Source: Kocuria salsicia
Lineage (GTDB): Bacteria > Actinomycetota > Actinomycetes > Actinomycetales > Micrococcaceae
NCBI RefSeq assembly: GCF_007681555.1
Contig: NZ_VELE01000002.1
Coordinates: forward strand, 124,001-188,000
Direction of reading: 5' to 3'
DNA: 64,000 nt
The notes under the pieces are model-generated. The model was given only the letters and a program-made list of their open reading frames with translations. It made no database searches and was not told the DNA's origin. Shown piece by piece: positions 29,889 through 38,833 of the stretch. Numbering within the stretch: position 1 is the stretch's first letter; every line of letters begins with the position of its first letter. The translations under genes were made by a program, and so were the position numbers.

Positions 29889-31472
29889 ATGAGCCACGAC
29901 CTGTCCACCACCGCAGGCAAGATCGCCGATTTCCGGCAGCGCCGCGAGGAGGCCGCCGTGCCTGCAGGACAGAGCGCGGTGGAGAAGCAGCACTCGCGCG
30001 GGAAGAACACCGCGCGCGAGCGCATCGAGATGCTGCTGGACCCCGAGTCCTTCGTGGAGTTCGACGCGCTGGCCGTGCACCACAGCACGATGTTCGGCAT
30101 GGAGAAGAAGAAGCTGCTCGGGGACGGTGTGGTCAGCGGCTACGGCACCGTGGACGGGCGCCTCGTGGCGGTCTACTCGCAGGACTTCGGCGTGTTCGGC
30201 GGCTCCCTCTCCCAGGTCAACGGAGAGAAGATCGTCAAGGTCCAGAAGTTCGCGCTGCGCAACGGCTGCCCCGTGATCGGGATCAACGACGGCGGCGGCG
30301 CACGCATCCAGGAGGGTGTGGCCTCCCTGGCGATGTTCGCGGACATCTTCCGCATGAACGTGCGATCCTCCGGCGTGGTCCCGCAGATCTCGCTCATCAT
30401 GGGCCCGTGCGCCGGCGGTGCCGCCTACTCCCCCGCCCTGACCGATTTCGTGGTGATGGTGGACAAGACCTCCCACATGTTCATCACCGGCCCGGACGTC
30501 ATCAAGACCGTCACGGGCGAGACCGTGGACATGGAGACCCTGGGCGGCGCCCGCTCGCACAACGAGCGCACGGGCACGGCGGCGTACCTGGCCTCGGACG
30601 AGCAGGACGCCTTCGACTTCGTGCACGAGCTGCTCGAGTTCCTGCCCGGCAACAACCTGCAGGACAGCCCCGTGCTGGAGCACGACCAGGTGGAGGAGAC
30701 CACGGACGAGGACCTCGCCCTGGACGAGCTCATCCCGGACTCCGCGAACCAGCCCTACGACATGCGCACCGTGATCGAGACGGTCGTGGACGACGGCCAC
30801 TTCATGCAGGTCCAGGAGCTCTACGCGCCCAACGTGATGGTCGGCTACGCCCGGGTGGAAGGCCACACCGTGGGGATCGTGGCGAACCAGCCCATGCAGT
30901 TCGCCGGCACCCTGGACATCGCCGCCTCCGAGAAGGCTGCCCGTTTCGTGCGCCACTGCGACGCGTTCAACATTCCCATCCTCACGTTCGTGGACGTCCC
31001 CGGGTTCCTCCCCGGCACGGACCAGGAGTTCAACGGCATCATCCGACGCGGCGCCAAGCTGCTGTACGCCTACGCGGAGGCCACGGTGCCGCTGGTCACC
31101 GTGATCACCCGCAAGGCCTACGGCGGTGCGTACATCGTGATGGGCTCCAAGAAGCTCGGTGCGGACATCAACCTCGCATGGCCCACCGCGCAGATCGGCG
31201 TGATGGGCTCGCAGGGGGCGGTGGAGATCCTCTACCGCCGGGATCTCAAGGCCGCGAAGGAGAACGGCGAGGACGACGACGCTCTGCGCTCGGAGCTGGC
31301 CCAGAAGTTCGAGGAGGACCTCCTCAACCCCTACCAGGCCGCTGAGCTCGGCTACGTGGACGCCGTCATCTGCCCGTCGGAGACCCGCGAGCAGATCATC
31401 AAGGCGCTGCGCGGCCTCGCGGACAAGCGTGCGTCCCAGCCAGCCAAGAAGCACGGGAACATCCCGCTGTGA
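29889..31472 (+). CDS. accD5: Acyl-CoA carboxylase beta subunit (AccD5/PccB-like)
   Basis: Carboxyltransferase subunit (527 residues) that moves the carboxyl group from biotin to an acyl-CoA such as propionyl- or acetyl-CoA. Two crotonase-like halves are clear: the N-terminal half with [15 protein letters not shown] and [16 protein letters not shown] (oxyanion hole), the C-terminal half with [14 protein letters not shown] and [14 protein letters not shown]. It works with AccA3 (biotin carboxylase and carrier) and the small AccE, which follows with overlapping GTGA. Confidence 0.94.
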   Translation: MSHDLSTTAGKIADFRQRREEAAVPAGQSAVEKQHSRGKNTARERIEMLLDPESFVEFDALAVHHSTMFGMEKKKLLGDGVVSGYGTVDGRLVAVYSQDFGVFGGSLSQVNGEKIVKVQKFALRNGCPVIGINDGGGARIQEGVASLAMFADIFRMNVRSSGVVPQISLIMGPCAGGAAYSPALTDFVVMVDKTSHMFITGPDVIKTVTGETVDMETLGGARSHNERTGTAAYLASDEQDAFDFVHELLEFLPGNNLQDSPVLEHDQVEETTDEDLALDELIPDSANQPYDMRTVIETVVDDGHFMQVQELYAPNVMVGYARVEGHTVGIVANQPMQFAGTLDIAASEKAARFVRHCDAFNIPILTFVDVPGFLPGTDQEFNGIIRRGAKLLYAYAEATVPLVTVITRKAYGGAYIVMGSKKLGADINLAWPTAQIGVMGSQGAVEILYRRDLKAAKENGEDDDALRSELAQKFEEDLLNPYQAAELGYVDAVICPSETREQIIKALRGLADKRASQPAKKHGNIPL

Positions 31473-31765
31473 GCGTCCCCAACGCGCCGGCGCTCCCGGG
31501 CGTCGATCCCCGCACCGCGGCCGTGGCCTCACTGCCCGAGGCCACGAGCCAGCAGGAGCCGCTGTTCACTGTCACCCGCGGCAACCCCACGCCAGAGGAG
31601 CTCGCAGTGCTCGTGGCACTGTTCAGCGCCCAGCCGGCCGCGGAGGAGAAGAGCGGCGGGGCCACGCCCCGCAAAACCCCCAAGGCGCAGTCCCGCCGGC
31701 TGCGGCTGGGTCTGCGGCTGCGCCCCGGCCGGGGTGCGTGGCGGAGGGCACAGCCGGAGCGGTGA
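31469..31765 (+). CDS. accE: Acyl-CoA carboxylase epsilon subunit AccE
   Basis: A 98-residue protein. The middle part [20 protein letters not shown] is the compact signature of the actinobacterial epsilon subunit, which binds and stimulates the beta subunit. The tail is Arg-rich and looks disordered. GTG start overlaps the accD5 stop codon. Small and poorly conserved, but position and signature agree. Confidence 0.88.
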   Translation: MSVPNAPALPGVDPRTAAVASLPEATSQQEPLFTVTRGNPTPEELAVLVALFSAQPAAEEKSGGATPRKTPKAQSRRLRLGLRLRPGRGAWRRAQPER

Positions 31766-31778
31766 CCGTGGAAGCCGT

Positions 31779-32165
31779 TCACGCGTGGGCAGGAACAACC
31801 ACGGCGACCGGGTTCTGGCCCGCAGGAAGCTGGTACGCACTCGACTTGTCCACAGAGATGGTGGAGGAGTCGTTGCCGTTGTTGTCTCCACAACGGGCAA
31901 CCTCCATCGCGCTCAGCACGCTGTCCAGGATCTCGGGGAACTGGGACTGGATGCCCGGATGCCGAGCGAGACCACCAGCATCTGGTAGTTGACCGTTCCT
32001 GACCCCTGTTCGAGGCTACGCTCGTAGCCGCCACAGACGCCCGCGAGGCGGCGTCGGCGGGCGCCGCTACCGCCAGGGCTATCGTTGGCACCGCCCACAC
32101 CGCGTCCTTGGCGAGGGTCCGGCGCCCGAACCCCCGACGGATCGGACGCGTCGAGGGGCACCTTC
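31779..32165 (-). pseudogene. Frameshifted gene for a small secreted protein
   Basis: On the minus strand one frame gives an evident signal peptide, RRTLAKDAVWAVPTIALAVA followed by APADAAS. A second frame continues GYERSLEQGSGTVNYQMLVV. From about 31960 a third frame gives a coherent C-terminus, IQSQFPEILDSVLSAMEVAR with CGDNNGNDSS, ending in VAVVVPAHA and a stop. At least two frameshifts separate these parts. The likely start is a GTG near 32165 after GAGAAG. The mature protein, about 100 residues, is not recognised. Confidence 0.55.
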
Positions 32166-32275
32166 TCGGGGACTCCGTTTCTGCTGCGCGCCACGCTGCA
32201 TGACATGTCATGGAACACACAGCGTTGGTGGCGGTGCCGGACCCGCCCGGGACACCTGCCTGGGACAATGGGCGC

Positions 32276-33406
32276 GTGACCGCCCTCCCCCTCTCCCTCC
32301 TCGTCTCCCTCGCCGCAGTCCTGCTCGTGAGCGGGACAGCCAAACTCGTGTCCCCCGGTGCGAGCCTGCAGCTCGTGGCGGGACTTCCCCTCCCCCGGTT
32401 CCTGCGTGGCCGATGGCTCCGTGAAGTGCTGCCGTGGGTGGAGATCTTCGTGGCCCTCGCACTGGTGCTCACCGCTGGCGCTCTACTGTGGCTCGCGAGC
32501 GCCGCGGCTCTGACACTGTTTGTCCTGTTCACTGCGGCGGTGGTGCCCGAGTCCCGCCGGCCCGATCCCGCCCCGTGCGGCTGCTTCGGCGCGCTGTCCC
32601 GGGCGCCGGTCTCCGCACGCACGGTCGTGCGCAACACGGCCTTCACGATGGTCGCCGCACTCGCCCTGCTCGCCGTGACGGTGACCGAGCCCCGCGGCCC
32701 GGTGGTCCCGCTGCCGTGGGGGACCCGACTCGCCCTGCTCGTCCCGGTCCTGCTGCTCCTGCTCTGCCTCTGGGCCGAGCGCGACGGCCGCGACCGCTCC
32801 GCGCCCGACGTCTCACAGCTGCCTCCGCTGCCGCCTCGACGCGGGTACGACGACGCCGAAACAACCTCCCTGCGTACGGCGCCGCTCACGGCGACGGGCC
32901 ACGGTGCGGGGCCGGAGGAGGCCGCGGCGGCGGGCAACGGCGTCGTCGGCACGGACAGCACGGACAGCACGGACAACGAAGCAGATCTCGAAGCGGACTA
33001 CGAGCGCGCCCCAATCCCCCACACAGTGCTGCGAAACCGCGAAAGTGGCTCCGTGACCCTGCGCGCACTGGCGGCCATCGAGGCGCGTGCCCTGTTCTTC
33101 GTGAACCCCACGTGCGGCGAATGCGTGCCCGTGATCGAGCGACTGGCAACCCTCGGCGACCATCTGGGCCCTGTGGCCCTGCACACGGTGGTCTCCCGCG
33201 AGGAGAGCCTCGACCTGCTCCCCGCCCCACTGCGGGCGGCGGGGCTCGTGGACGCGGATTCCTCCGCCGCCGTCGTCTTCGAGCAGACCGCAACCATATG
33301 GGCCGTGGTGCTCGGCGCGGACGGCCTGCTCGCGGGCGGGCCCGTGGTGGGTGGAGGCGTTGTCCTGGAGCTGCTGCAGGAGCTGCAGGACCGGTTCACC
33401 GCTTGA
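32276..33406 (+). CDS. MauE-like membrane protein with C-terminal thioredoxin-like domain
   Basis: A 376-residue protein. The first 170 residues form four to five transmembrane helices in the MauE/DoxX pattern (SGTAKLVSPGASLQLVAGLP; PDPAPCGCFG with a CxC pair facing the membrane surface). A linker of about 100 residues, including TDSTDSTDN from a 9-bp tandem repeat, leads to a thioredoxin-like domain with NPTCGECVPVIERL, a CxxC active site. MauE-type proteins are linked to disulfide formation for methylamine dehydrogenase; no mau genes are here, so a general redox role is inferred. GACAAT ends 6 nt before the GTG: probably leaderless. Confidence 0.75.
   Translation: MTALPLSLLVSLAAVLLVSGTAKLVSPGASLQLVAGLPLPRFLRGRWLREVLPWVEIFVALALVLTAGALLWLASAAALTLFVLFTAAVVPESRRPDPAPCGCFGALSRAPVSARTVVRNTAFTMVAALALLAVTVTEPRGPVVPLPWGTRLALLVPVLLLLLCLWAERDGRDRSAPDVSQLPPLPPRRGYDDAETTSLRTAPLTATGHGAGPEEAAAAGNGVVGTDSTDSTDNEADLEADYERAPIPHTVLRNRESGSVTLRALAAIEARALFFVNPTCGECVPVIERLATLGDHLGPVALHTVVSREESLDLLPAPLRAAGLVDADSSAAVVFEQTATIWAVVLGADGLLAGGPVVGGGVVLELLQELQDRFTA
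32950..32976 (+). repeat. 9-bp tandem repeat, three copies
   Basis: CACGGACAG, CACGGACAG, CACGGACAA inside the linker of the MauE-like gene, encoding a Thr-Asp-Ser run. In frame and multiple of three, so length changes would be tolerated. Confidence 0.85.
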
Positions 33407-33421
33407 GTCAGCGGACGCGGA

Positions 33422-34545
33422 CTACCGGGTGAGCGCCTCCCCGGCCTGCGGGTGGTGGACGCCGCGGCCCAGCCGGTCCAGGGGCGTGCGGTAGGTCTCC
33501 CGCGCCCACAGCGCGCCCACGATCGCGATGGTCGAAGAGCCCGCCACGATCCATGCCGCAGGGACCCAGTTGGCGGGATCCCCGCCCACCAGAGCCGTGC
33601 CAGGGGAGGGCGTGAAGCCCGCACACAGAATGCCGATCTGCAGGCCGATCGCCATGCCCGAATACCGCACGCGCACGCTAAAAAGCTCTGGAAATTAGCC
33701 GGGGTACACGGAGTTGGACAGCACGTAGTTGCCCGCCGTGATCAGCGTGCTTGCCAGGAACACCACGGGGATGTTGCCTGGAGAGAGCACGGTGAAGGAC
33801 CCGAAGATCAGCACGGCGGAGCCGGTGACACCCGCAAGGAACACGGGTTTGCGATCGAACCTGTCGGAAAACCTGGCGAACAGCGGCTGCGTGGCGATCG
33901 CGCACACGTTGCCCACGCTGCTGACCCACAGCATGGCCGCGGTGGGGATCCCCACGACCTGCGTGGCGCATGCCAGGCCGAACGCCTGCATGAAAGTGTT
34001 GGTGACTGTCTGGAAGGACATCAGGGCGACCTGCGCGAACGGCGCGAAGTGGGTCCGGAACATCACGAGGCCGTCGGAGATGCCGCTCCTCGCGAAGCTC
34101 GGGAAGAACGCACGGTGCCCCACCGGGGACTCCTCCATGGCCAACGACGACGCTCCGGCTGTCTCACCCCCGGCGGAGAGACCCGGAATCACGCGCAGCC
34201 GCACGAAGAGCGCGGGCGCCCAGTGGCCAGGCTGTGGAAGTCCGGGAGCATGCCGATCAGGAAGATGGCCGCGCCCATCAGCACGAGCGTGATGACCAGA
34301 TGTTCTTGCGCCCGATCTTCTCGCCCAGGTGTCCGAAGACGAATGCGCCCGGGGGACGGAAAAGGTCGCCCACGCCGAAGATCGCGAAGGACTGGGATCA
34401 GCGCGATCGTGGCATCGCAGGCCAGGAAGAAGATTTGGCTGAAGACCACGGAGGCAGCCGTCGCGCAGCCGAAGAAGTCGTGGTACTCGAGCACCCCGCC
34501 CAGGAACGCGGCGACGTCGGGCGGACCCACAACCACCAGGGGCAG
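33422..34545 (-). pseudogene. Multiply frameshifted MHS-family MFS transporter
   Basis: Pieces of a metabolite:H+ symporter lie in order on the minus strand in all three frames. They are GVLEYHDFFG with AASVVFSQIFF (helix 1), then DLFRPPGAFVFGHLGEKIGR, then LVLMGAAIFLIGMLP. Next come GLSAGGETAGASSLAMEESP and FARFSDRFDRKPVFLAGVTG through to SNSVYPG and a stop. The C-terminal WVPAAWIVAGSSTIAIVGAL ends at 33422. The sequence is thus complete in content but broken at least four times. An intact relative of the same family is encoded at 47.4 kb. IclR gene lies divergently next to it. Confidence 0.8.
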
Positions 34546-34573
34546 GGGCGGAACCGGCCACCAGGCCGGCACC

Positions 34574-35308
34574 GTGGTCAAGGCCCTCGACGCCCTCGCC
34601 CTGCTCGGAGAGCACCCGGACGGCGTTACTGCGGCCCAGATGGCGCGCAAGACGTCCCACCCCTTCAGCACGTGCTACCGGCTGCTGAACACGCTCGTGT
34701 CCACCGGCTTCGCCCGATACGACGCGCAGGACAAGCGCTACCACCTGGGACTGCGCGTGTTCCAGCTGGCGCACACCGTGGCGGCCCCCCAGGGTTTCGA
34801 GAGCTCCGCCGTCCCCGTGCTGCAGCGGCTCACCGAACGCACCCGGGAAAGCTCCGTGCTCCATGTGCCGGACGGCGACAGGGCCCTCACCGTGCGCACG
34901 GAGGACGGTCCGCAGTTCCGCGCCACCACGGATCCGGGTGACCGCGCGGCACTGCACAGCACGGCATCAGGCAAGATCCTGCTCGCCCTCTCCGAGCCCG
35001 CCGCTCGCGAGCAGCTGCTGCGGGACATCGAGTTCGAACCGCGCACGGCGCACTCGCTCACGGACCGGGACGAGCTCGCCCGCCAGGTCGTCACCGCCCG
35101 CGAGGGAGTCTGGACGTCCCAGAGCGAGGAGAACGACCTCGGCATGGTGGCGATCACGGCCCCCGTCCTGGCCCCGTCCGGGCGGCTGCTGGGTGCCGTG
35201 GCACTTGCGGCTCCCCTGTTCCGCAGCACGGCGACCCAGCTCGAGGAGCACGTTCCCCCACTTATCGACGCCACGCGTGAGCTCGGACCGGTCCTGCCGG
35301 CACGGTGA
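34574..35308 (+). CDS. IclR-family transcriptional regulator
   Basis: About 244 residues. The N-terminal winged helix-turn-helix is VVKALDALALLGEHPDGVTA with SHPFSTCYRLLNTLVSTGFA. The C-terminal effector domain has LHSTASGKILLALSE and SQSEENDLGMVAITAPV. The true start may be a few codons upstream because GTG at this point leaves almost no residues before helix 1. It lies head-to-head with the decayed MHS transporter, which it probably once controlled; its present target is unclear. Confidence 0.85.
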   Translation: MVKALDALALLGEHPDGVTAAQMARKTSHPFSTCYRLLNTLVSTGFARYDAQDKRYHLGLRVFQLAHTVAAPQGFESSAVPVLQRLTERTRESSVLHVPDGDRALTVRTEDGPQFRATTDPGDRAALHSTASGKILLALSEPAAREQLLRDIEFEPRTAHSLTDRDELARQVVTAREGVWTSQSEENDLGMVAITAPVLAPSGRLLGAVALAAPLFRSTATQLEEHVPPLIDATRELGPVLPAR

Positions 35309-35383
35309 TCCGCCGCTGGCCGGTGGTGCCGACCAGCGCGGCGATGCTTGTCCGTGTCGGCAGTGTGACTAGGGTGACATTCC

Positions 35384-37120
35384 GTGACTCACTCCGACAC
35401 CGCACCCCATTCCCACGAATCCCTCGCACCCCTGGGTTCCACGCAGCGCACGGCCACGGCCGCCGACCGGCTCGCCGAGGCCTACTTCCACGAGACCCTC
35501 GCCCTGGATCCGAGCGGCGCCACCTTCCTGGGCCTCCCGGGGCACGAGACCGAGTACCCTGACTTCGGTCCCGCCGGCCGTGCGGCCCGTGCCGAGCTCG
35601 TCCGCTCCACCCTCGCACGCCTGGACGACGTGACCCCCGAGGACGACGTGGACCGGGTGACCCTGCACGCCATGCGCAACGAGCTCGAGCTGGAACGGGA
35701 CCGCCACGCGGCCAACCTGGATGTCGCCGTGGTCAATAACATCGAGTCCCCCGTGCAGGGCATCCGCCAGATCCTGGACGCAATGCCACGCGAGACCGAG
35801 CAGGACTGGCGCCACCTCGCGGGGCGCATGGCCAACATCCCCGCCGCGCTGGAGCAGTACCGCGAGGGCCTGCGCGAGGCCGTCTCACTGAACCGGCCAC
35901 CGGCCGCGCCGCAGATCGTGGAGGCCGCCACGCAGGCGGAGCAGTACGCCTCCGACGAGGGCTCCTTCGCCACGCTCGCCTACGATCCCTCCGCACCTGA
36001 GCACGTGCGGGAGGACCTCGCCCGTGCCGCCGACGCCGCCCGCGCGGCCTACCGGGAGATCGCCCGGTCCCTGCGCGAAGAGTTCGCCCCTGGCGCCCGG
36101 GAGAGCAGCGCGTGCGGACTCGAGGACTACCGACTGCACCTCGCCTCCTTCCTCGGCGCCCGCCGGGACCCCCGTGAGGTCTACGACTGGGCCGTGCAGA
36201 AGTTGCTGGAGCTGGACGCCGAGCAGCGCGCCGTCGCGGACCAGATCTTGTCCGGGGCCACCGTGCAGCAGGCCATGGCCGCGCTGAACGAGGACCCCGC
36301 GCGCCAGCTGCACTCCCCCGAGGAGCTTCAGGCGTGGATGCAGCAGCTCTCGGACACCGCCCTGGCGGAAATGTCCGGAACGCACTTCGAGATCACCGAA
36401 CCCATGCGCACGCTGGAGTGCCGCATTGCCCCCACACACGACGGCATCATCTACTACACCCCGCCGAGTGCCGACTTCTCCCGCCCCGGACGCATGTGGT
36501 GGTCCGTGCCGGAGGGCGTGTCCCAGCACAACACGTGGGAGGAGACCACCACCGTCTACCACGAGGGCATTCCGGGCCACCATCTGCAGTGCGCCACCGC
36601 CCTGGCCAACGCGGGCGAGCTCAACGAGTGGCGCCGCATGGGCATCTGGGTGTCCGGTCACGGCGAGGGCTGGGCCCTGTACGCAGAGCGTCTCATGGAC
36701 GAGCTCGGCTTCCTCGACGACCCCGGGGACCGCATGGGCATGCTCGACTCGCAGCGGCTGCGCACCGTGCGGGTGATCTTCGACGTGGGATTCCACTGCG
36801 GCTTCGAGATCCCCTCGGACCTCGGGGACCTGCTCGGCGGGGCGCGCGCGGGTGAGACCTGGACCCCCGGGGACGGCTGGAAGTTCCTGCGCCACAACGT
36901 CGCCATGGCCGAGGGCACGCTGCGCTTCGAGTGGCTGCGCTACATGGGCTGGCCCGGGCAGGCCCCCTCCTACAGGATCGGGCTGCAGATGTGGCTGGAC
37001 GCCCGCGAGGCGGCCATGTCGCGGGAGGGCGAGGACTTCGACCTCAAGCGCTTCCACAGCCGCGCTCTGCGGATGGGCTCCGTGGGCTTGGACACACTCA
37101 CCTACGCCCTCGCCCTGTGA
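35384..37120 (+). CDS. DUF885-family putative metallopeptidase
   Basis: A 578-residue protein of the DUF885 family. The C-terminal half contains TTTVYHEGIPGHHLQCA, an HExxH-like motif (HEGIPGHH), and a downstream Glu in SGHGEGWALYAERLMDELGF, consistent with a gluzincin-type zinc site. No signal peptide is seen, so it is probably cytoplasmic, unlike some lipoprotein members. TAGGGT ends 8 nt before the GTG, with no ribosome-binding site. Substrate unknown. Followed by a strong terminator. Confidence 0.85.
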   Translation: MTHSDTAPHSHESLAPLGSTQRTATAADRLAEAYFHETLALDPSGATFLGLPGHETEYPDFGPAGRAARAELVRSTLARLDDVTPEDDVDRVTLHAMRNELELERDRHAANLDVAVVNNIESPVQGIRQILDAMPRETEQDWRHLAGRMANIPAALEQYREGLREAVSLNRPPAAPQIVEAATQAEQYASDEGSFATLAYDPSAPEHVREDLARAADAARAAYREIARSLREEFAPGARESSACGLEDYRLHLASFLGARRDPREVYDWAVQKLLELDAEQRAVADQILSGATVQQAMAALNEDPARQLHSPEELQAWMQQLSDTALAEMSGTHFEITEPMRTLECRIAPTHDGIIYYTPPSADFSRPGRMWWSVPEGVSQHNTWEETTTVYHEGIPGHHLQCATALANAGELNEWRRMGIWVSGHGEGWALYAERLMDELGFLDDPGDRMGMLDSQRLRTVRVIFDVGFHCGFEIPSDLGDLLGGARAGETWTPGDGWKFLRHNVAMAEGTLRFEWLRYMGWPGQAPSYRIGLQMWLDAREAAMSREGEDFDLKRFHSRALRMGSVGLDTLTYALAL

Positions 37121-37122
37121 GG

Positions 37123-37162
37123 CCCCGTGTTCCCGGGGATTCCCCCGGGAACACGGGGTTTA
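37123..37162 (+). terminator. Terminator after the DUF885 gene
   Basis: A perfect 15-bp stem, CCCCGTGTTCCCGGG with its complement, loop of 6 nt, followed by TTTATT. It starts 3 nt after the stop codon. Confidence 0.9.
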
Positions 37163-37235
37163 TTCCCGGGTCTCTGCGTAATATTTCGTCACGGGCCGCG
37201 TGCAGTTTATGATTCGTCACCCTATTGTTTCCGGT

Positions 37236-38672
37236 ATGAATTCCGCAGAAAGTACCCGCCGTCTCCCGCGCTGGATGACGTCCTTCGGGTGGCAGATCCT
37301 CATCGCCCTCGTGCTGGGTGTCCTCCTCGGGTCCGTGGCAGCAGCCATGGGCGGGGACGCCGAGGAGAGCCCCAACTGGCTGATGACCACCCTGGACACC
37401 ATCGGTTCCAGCTACGTCACGATCCTCAAGGCCGCCGTGGTGCCGCTGGTCGTGACCGCCGTCATCTCATCGATCGCCAACCTGCGTGACGTCTCCAACG
37501 CGGCCCGCCTCGCGTGGAAGACCCTCATGTGGTTCGCCATCACGTCCCTGATCGCCGTGGTGATCGGCATGGTGCTCGGCGTCCTCGCCCAGCCCGGCGT
37601 GGGCACGGGCCAGGCGCAGCCCGGTGCCTACTCCGGCACCGAGGGCTCCTGGCTCGCGTTCCTCAAGGGCCTGATCCCCGTGAACGTCCTGGGCCTGGAG
37701 ACCACCTCCAAGGTCCTGGACCCGGAGACCGTGAAGACCTCCGTGAACTTCAACATCCTGCAGATCCTGGTGGTCTCCCTGGTGGTCGGCATCGCCGCGC
37801 TGAAGACCGGCAAGGCCGCCGCCCCGTTCCTCACCTTCATGCAGTCCGGCCTCGCGATCATGCAGAAGGTCGTGTGGTGGATCATCCGCCTCGCTCCCCT
37901 CGGCACGCTCGGCCTGATCGGCACCGCCGTGTTCGAGTACGGCTGGACCTCCATGGGCTCGCTCGTGAAGTTCGTGCTGACCATCTACGTGGGCCTGCTG
38001 CTCGTGGCGTTCGTCGTCTACCCGGTGCTCGTGAAGCTCAACGGCCTGTCCGTGAAGCAGTTCTTCACCGGTGTGTGGCCGGCCATGCAGATGGGCTTCG
38101 TCTCCCGCTCCTCGCTGGGCACCATGCCCGTGACCCAGCACGTCAGCGAGCGCAACCTGGGCGTGCCCACGCACTACGCGTCCTTCGCCATCCCGCTGGG
38201 CGCCACCACCAAGATGGACGGTTGCGCGGCCGTCTACCCCGCGGTCGCGGCCATCTTCGTGGCGCAGTTCTACGGAGTTGACCTCACGCCCATGCACTTC
38301 GTGCTGATCGCCCTGGTCTCCGTGCTCGGCTCCGCCGCCACGGCCGGGACCACCGGCGCCACCGTGATGCTGACCCTGACGCTGTCCACCCTGGGCCTGC
38401 CCCTGGACGGCGTGGGCCTGCTGCTCGCCGTGGACCCGATCATCGACATGGGCCGCACCGCCCTCAACGTGACCGGCCAGGCGCTCGTGGCGGCCATCGT
38501 CTCCAAGCGCGAGGGCATCCTCGACATGGACCTCTACAACGCCCCGCGCCACGGCGACTTCGGCAACGACGACGACGCCGCGTCGTCGGATCCCGAGCTC
38601 GCCACCGCCTCGGCGTCCGGAGCCTCGGCCTACGCCCCCGCGGGCCCGTCCGACGGCCAGCGCACCGAGTAG
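37236..38672 (+). CDS. Dicarboxylate/amino-acid:cation symporter (DAACS family, DctA/GltP-like)
   Basis: A 478-residue secondary transporter of C4-dicarboxylates or acidic amino acids driven by Na+ or H+. Visible family features are the serine-containing hairpin SRSSLGTMPVTQ (HP1), the NMDGT-like region PLGATTKMDGCAAVYP (TM7), the HP2 segment SAATAGTTGATVMLTLTLS, and TM8 DPIIDMGRTALNVTGQAL with the substrate-binding Asp/Arg/Asn set. A hydrophilic acidic tail follows. TATTGT ends 7 nt before the ATG and no ribosome-binding site is present, so the mRNA is likely leaderless. Confidence 0.92.
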   Translation: MNSAESTRRLPRWMTSFGWQILIALVLGVLLGSVAAAMGGDAEESPNWLMTTLDTIGSSYVTILKAAVVPLVVTAVISSIANLRDVSNAARLAWKTLMWFAITSLIAVVIGMVLGVLAQPGVGTGQAQPGAYSGTEGSWLAFLKGLIPVNVLGLETTSKVLDPETVKTSVNFNILQILVVSLVVGIAALKTGKAAAPFLTFMQSGLAIMQKVVWWIIRLAPLGTLGLIGTAVFEYGWTSMGSLVKFVLTIYVGLLLVAFVVYPVLVKLNGLSVKQFFTGVWPAMQMGFVSRSSLGTMPVTQHVSERNLGVPTHYASFAIPLGATTKMDGCAAVYPAVAAIFVAQFYGVDLTPMHFVLIALVSVLGSAATAGTTGATVMLTLTLSTLGLPLDGVGLLLAVDPIIDMGRTALNVTGQALVAAIVSKREGILDMDLYNAPRHGDFGNDDDAASSDPELATASASGASAYAPAGPSDGQRTE

Positions 38673-38709
38673 GTTCCCCAACCCGCGACTGTCGGTACGG
38701 CGACGGTGC

Positions 38710-38746
38710 GGAAGGGCGGTCCGGAGTCTCCTGGGCCGCCCTTCCG
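38710..38746 (+). terminator. Terminator after the symporter gene
   Basis: Stem GGAAGGGCGGTCC against GGGCCGCCCTTCC, with one mismatch and a 10-nt loop, about 38 nt after the stop codon. Confidence 0.75.
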
Positions 38747-38833
38747 CGTCCCACAAAGGGGGGCGTGTACGCGGGCACCGATGACCGTTAGGATGTGGTG
38801 CACATCACTTCCGCAGACAGGACGGTCGGTTTC

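Noticed and set aside
38795-38833. Longer GTG-started form of the aldehyde dehydrogenase
   Set aside because: The GTG lies directly against a TAGGAT -10 box, so the transcript would start after it. The ATG at 38834 fits the family start better.
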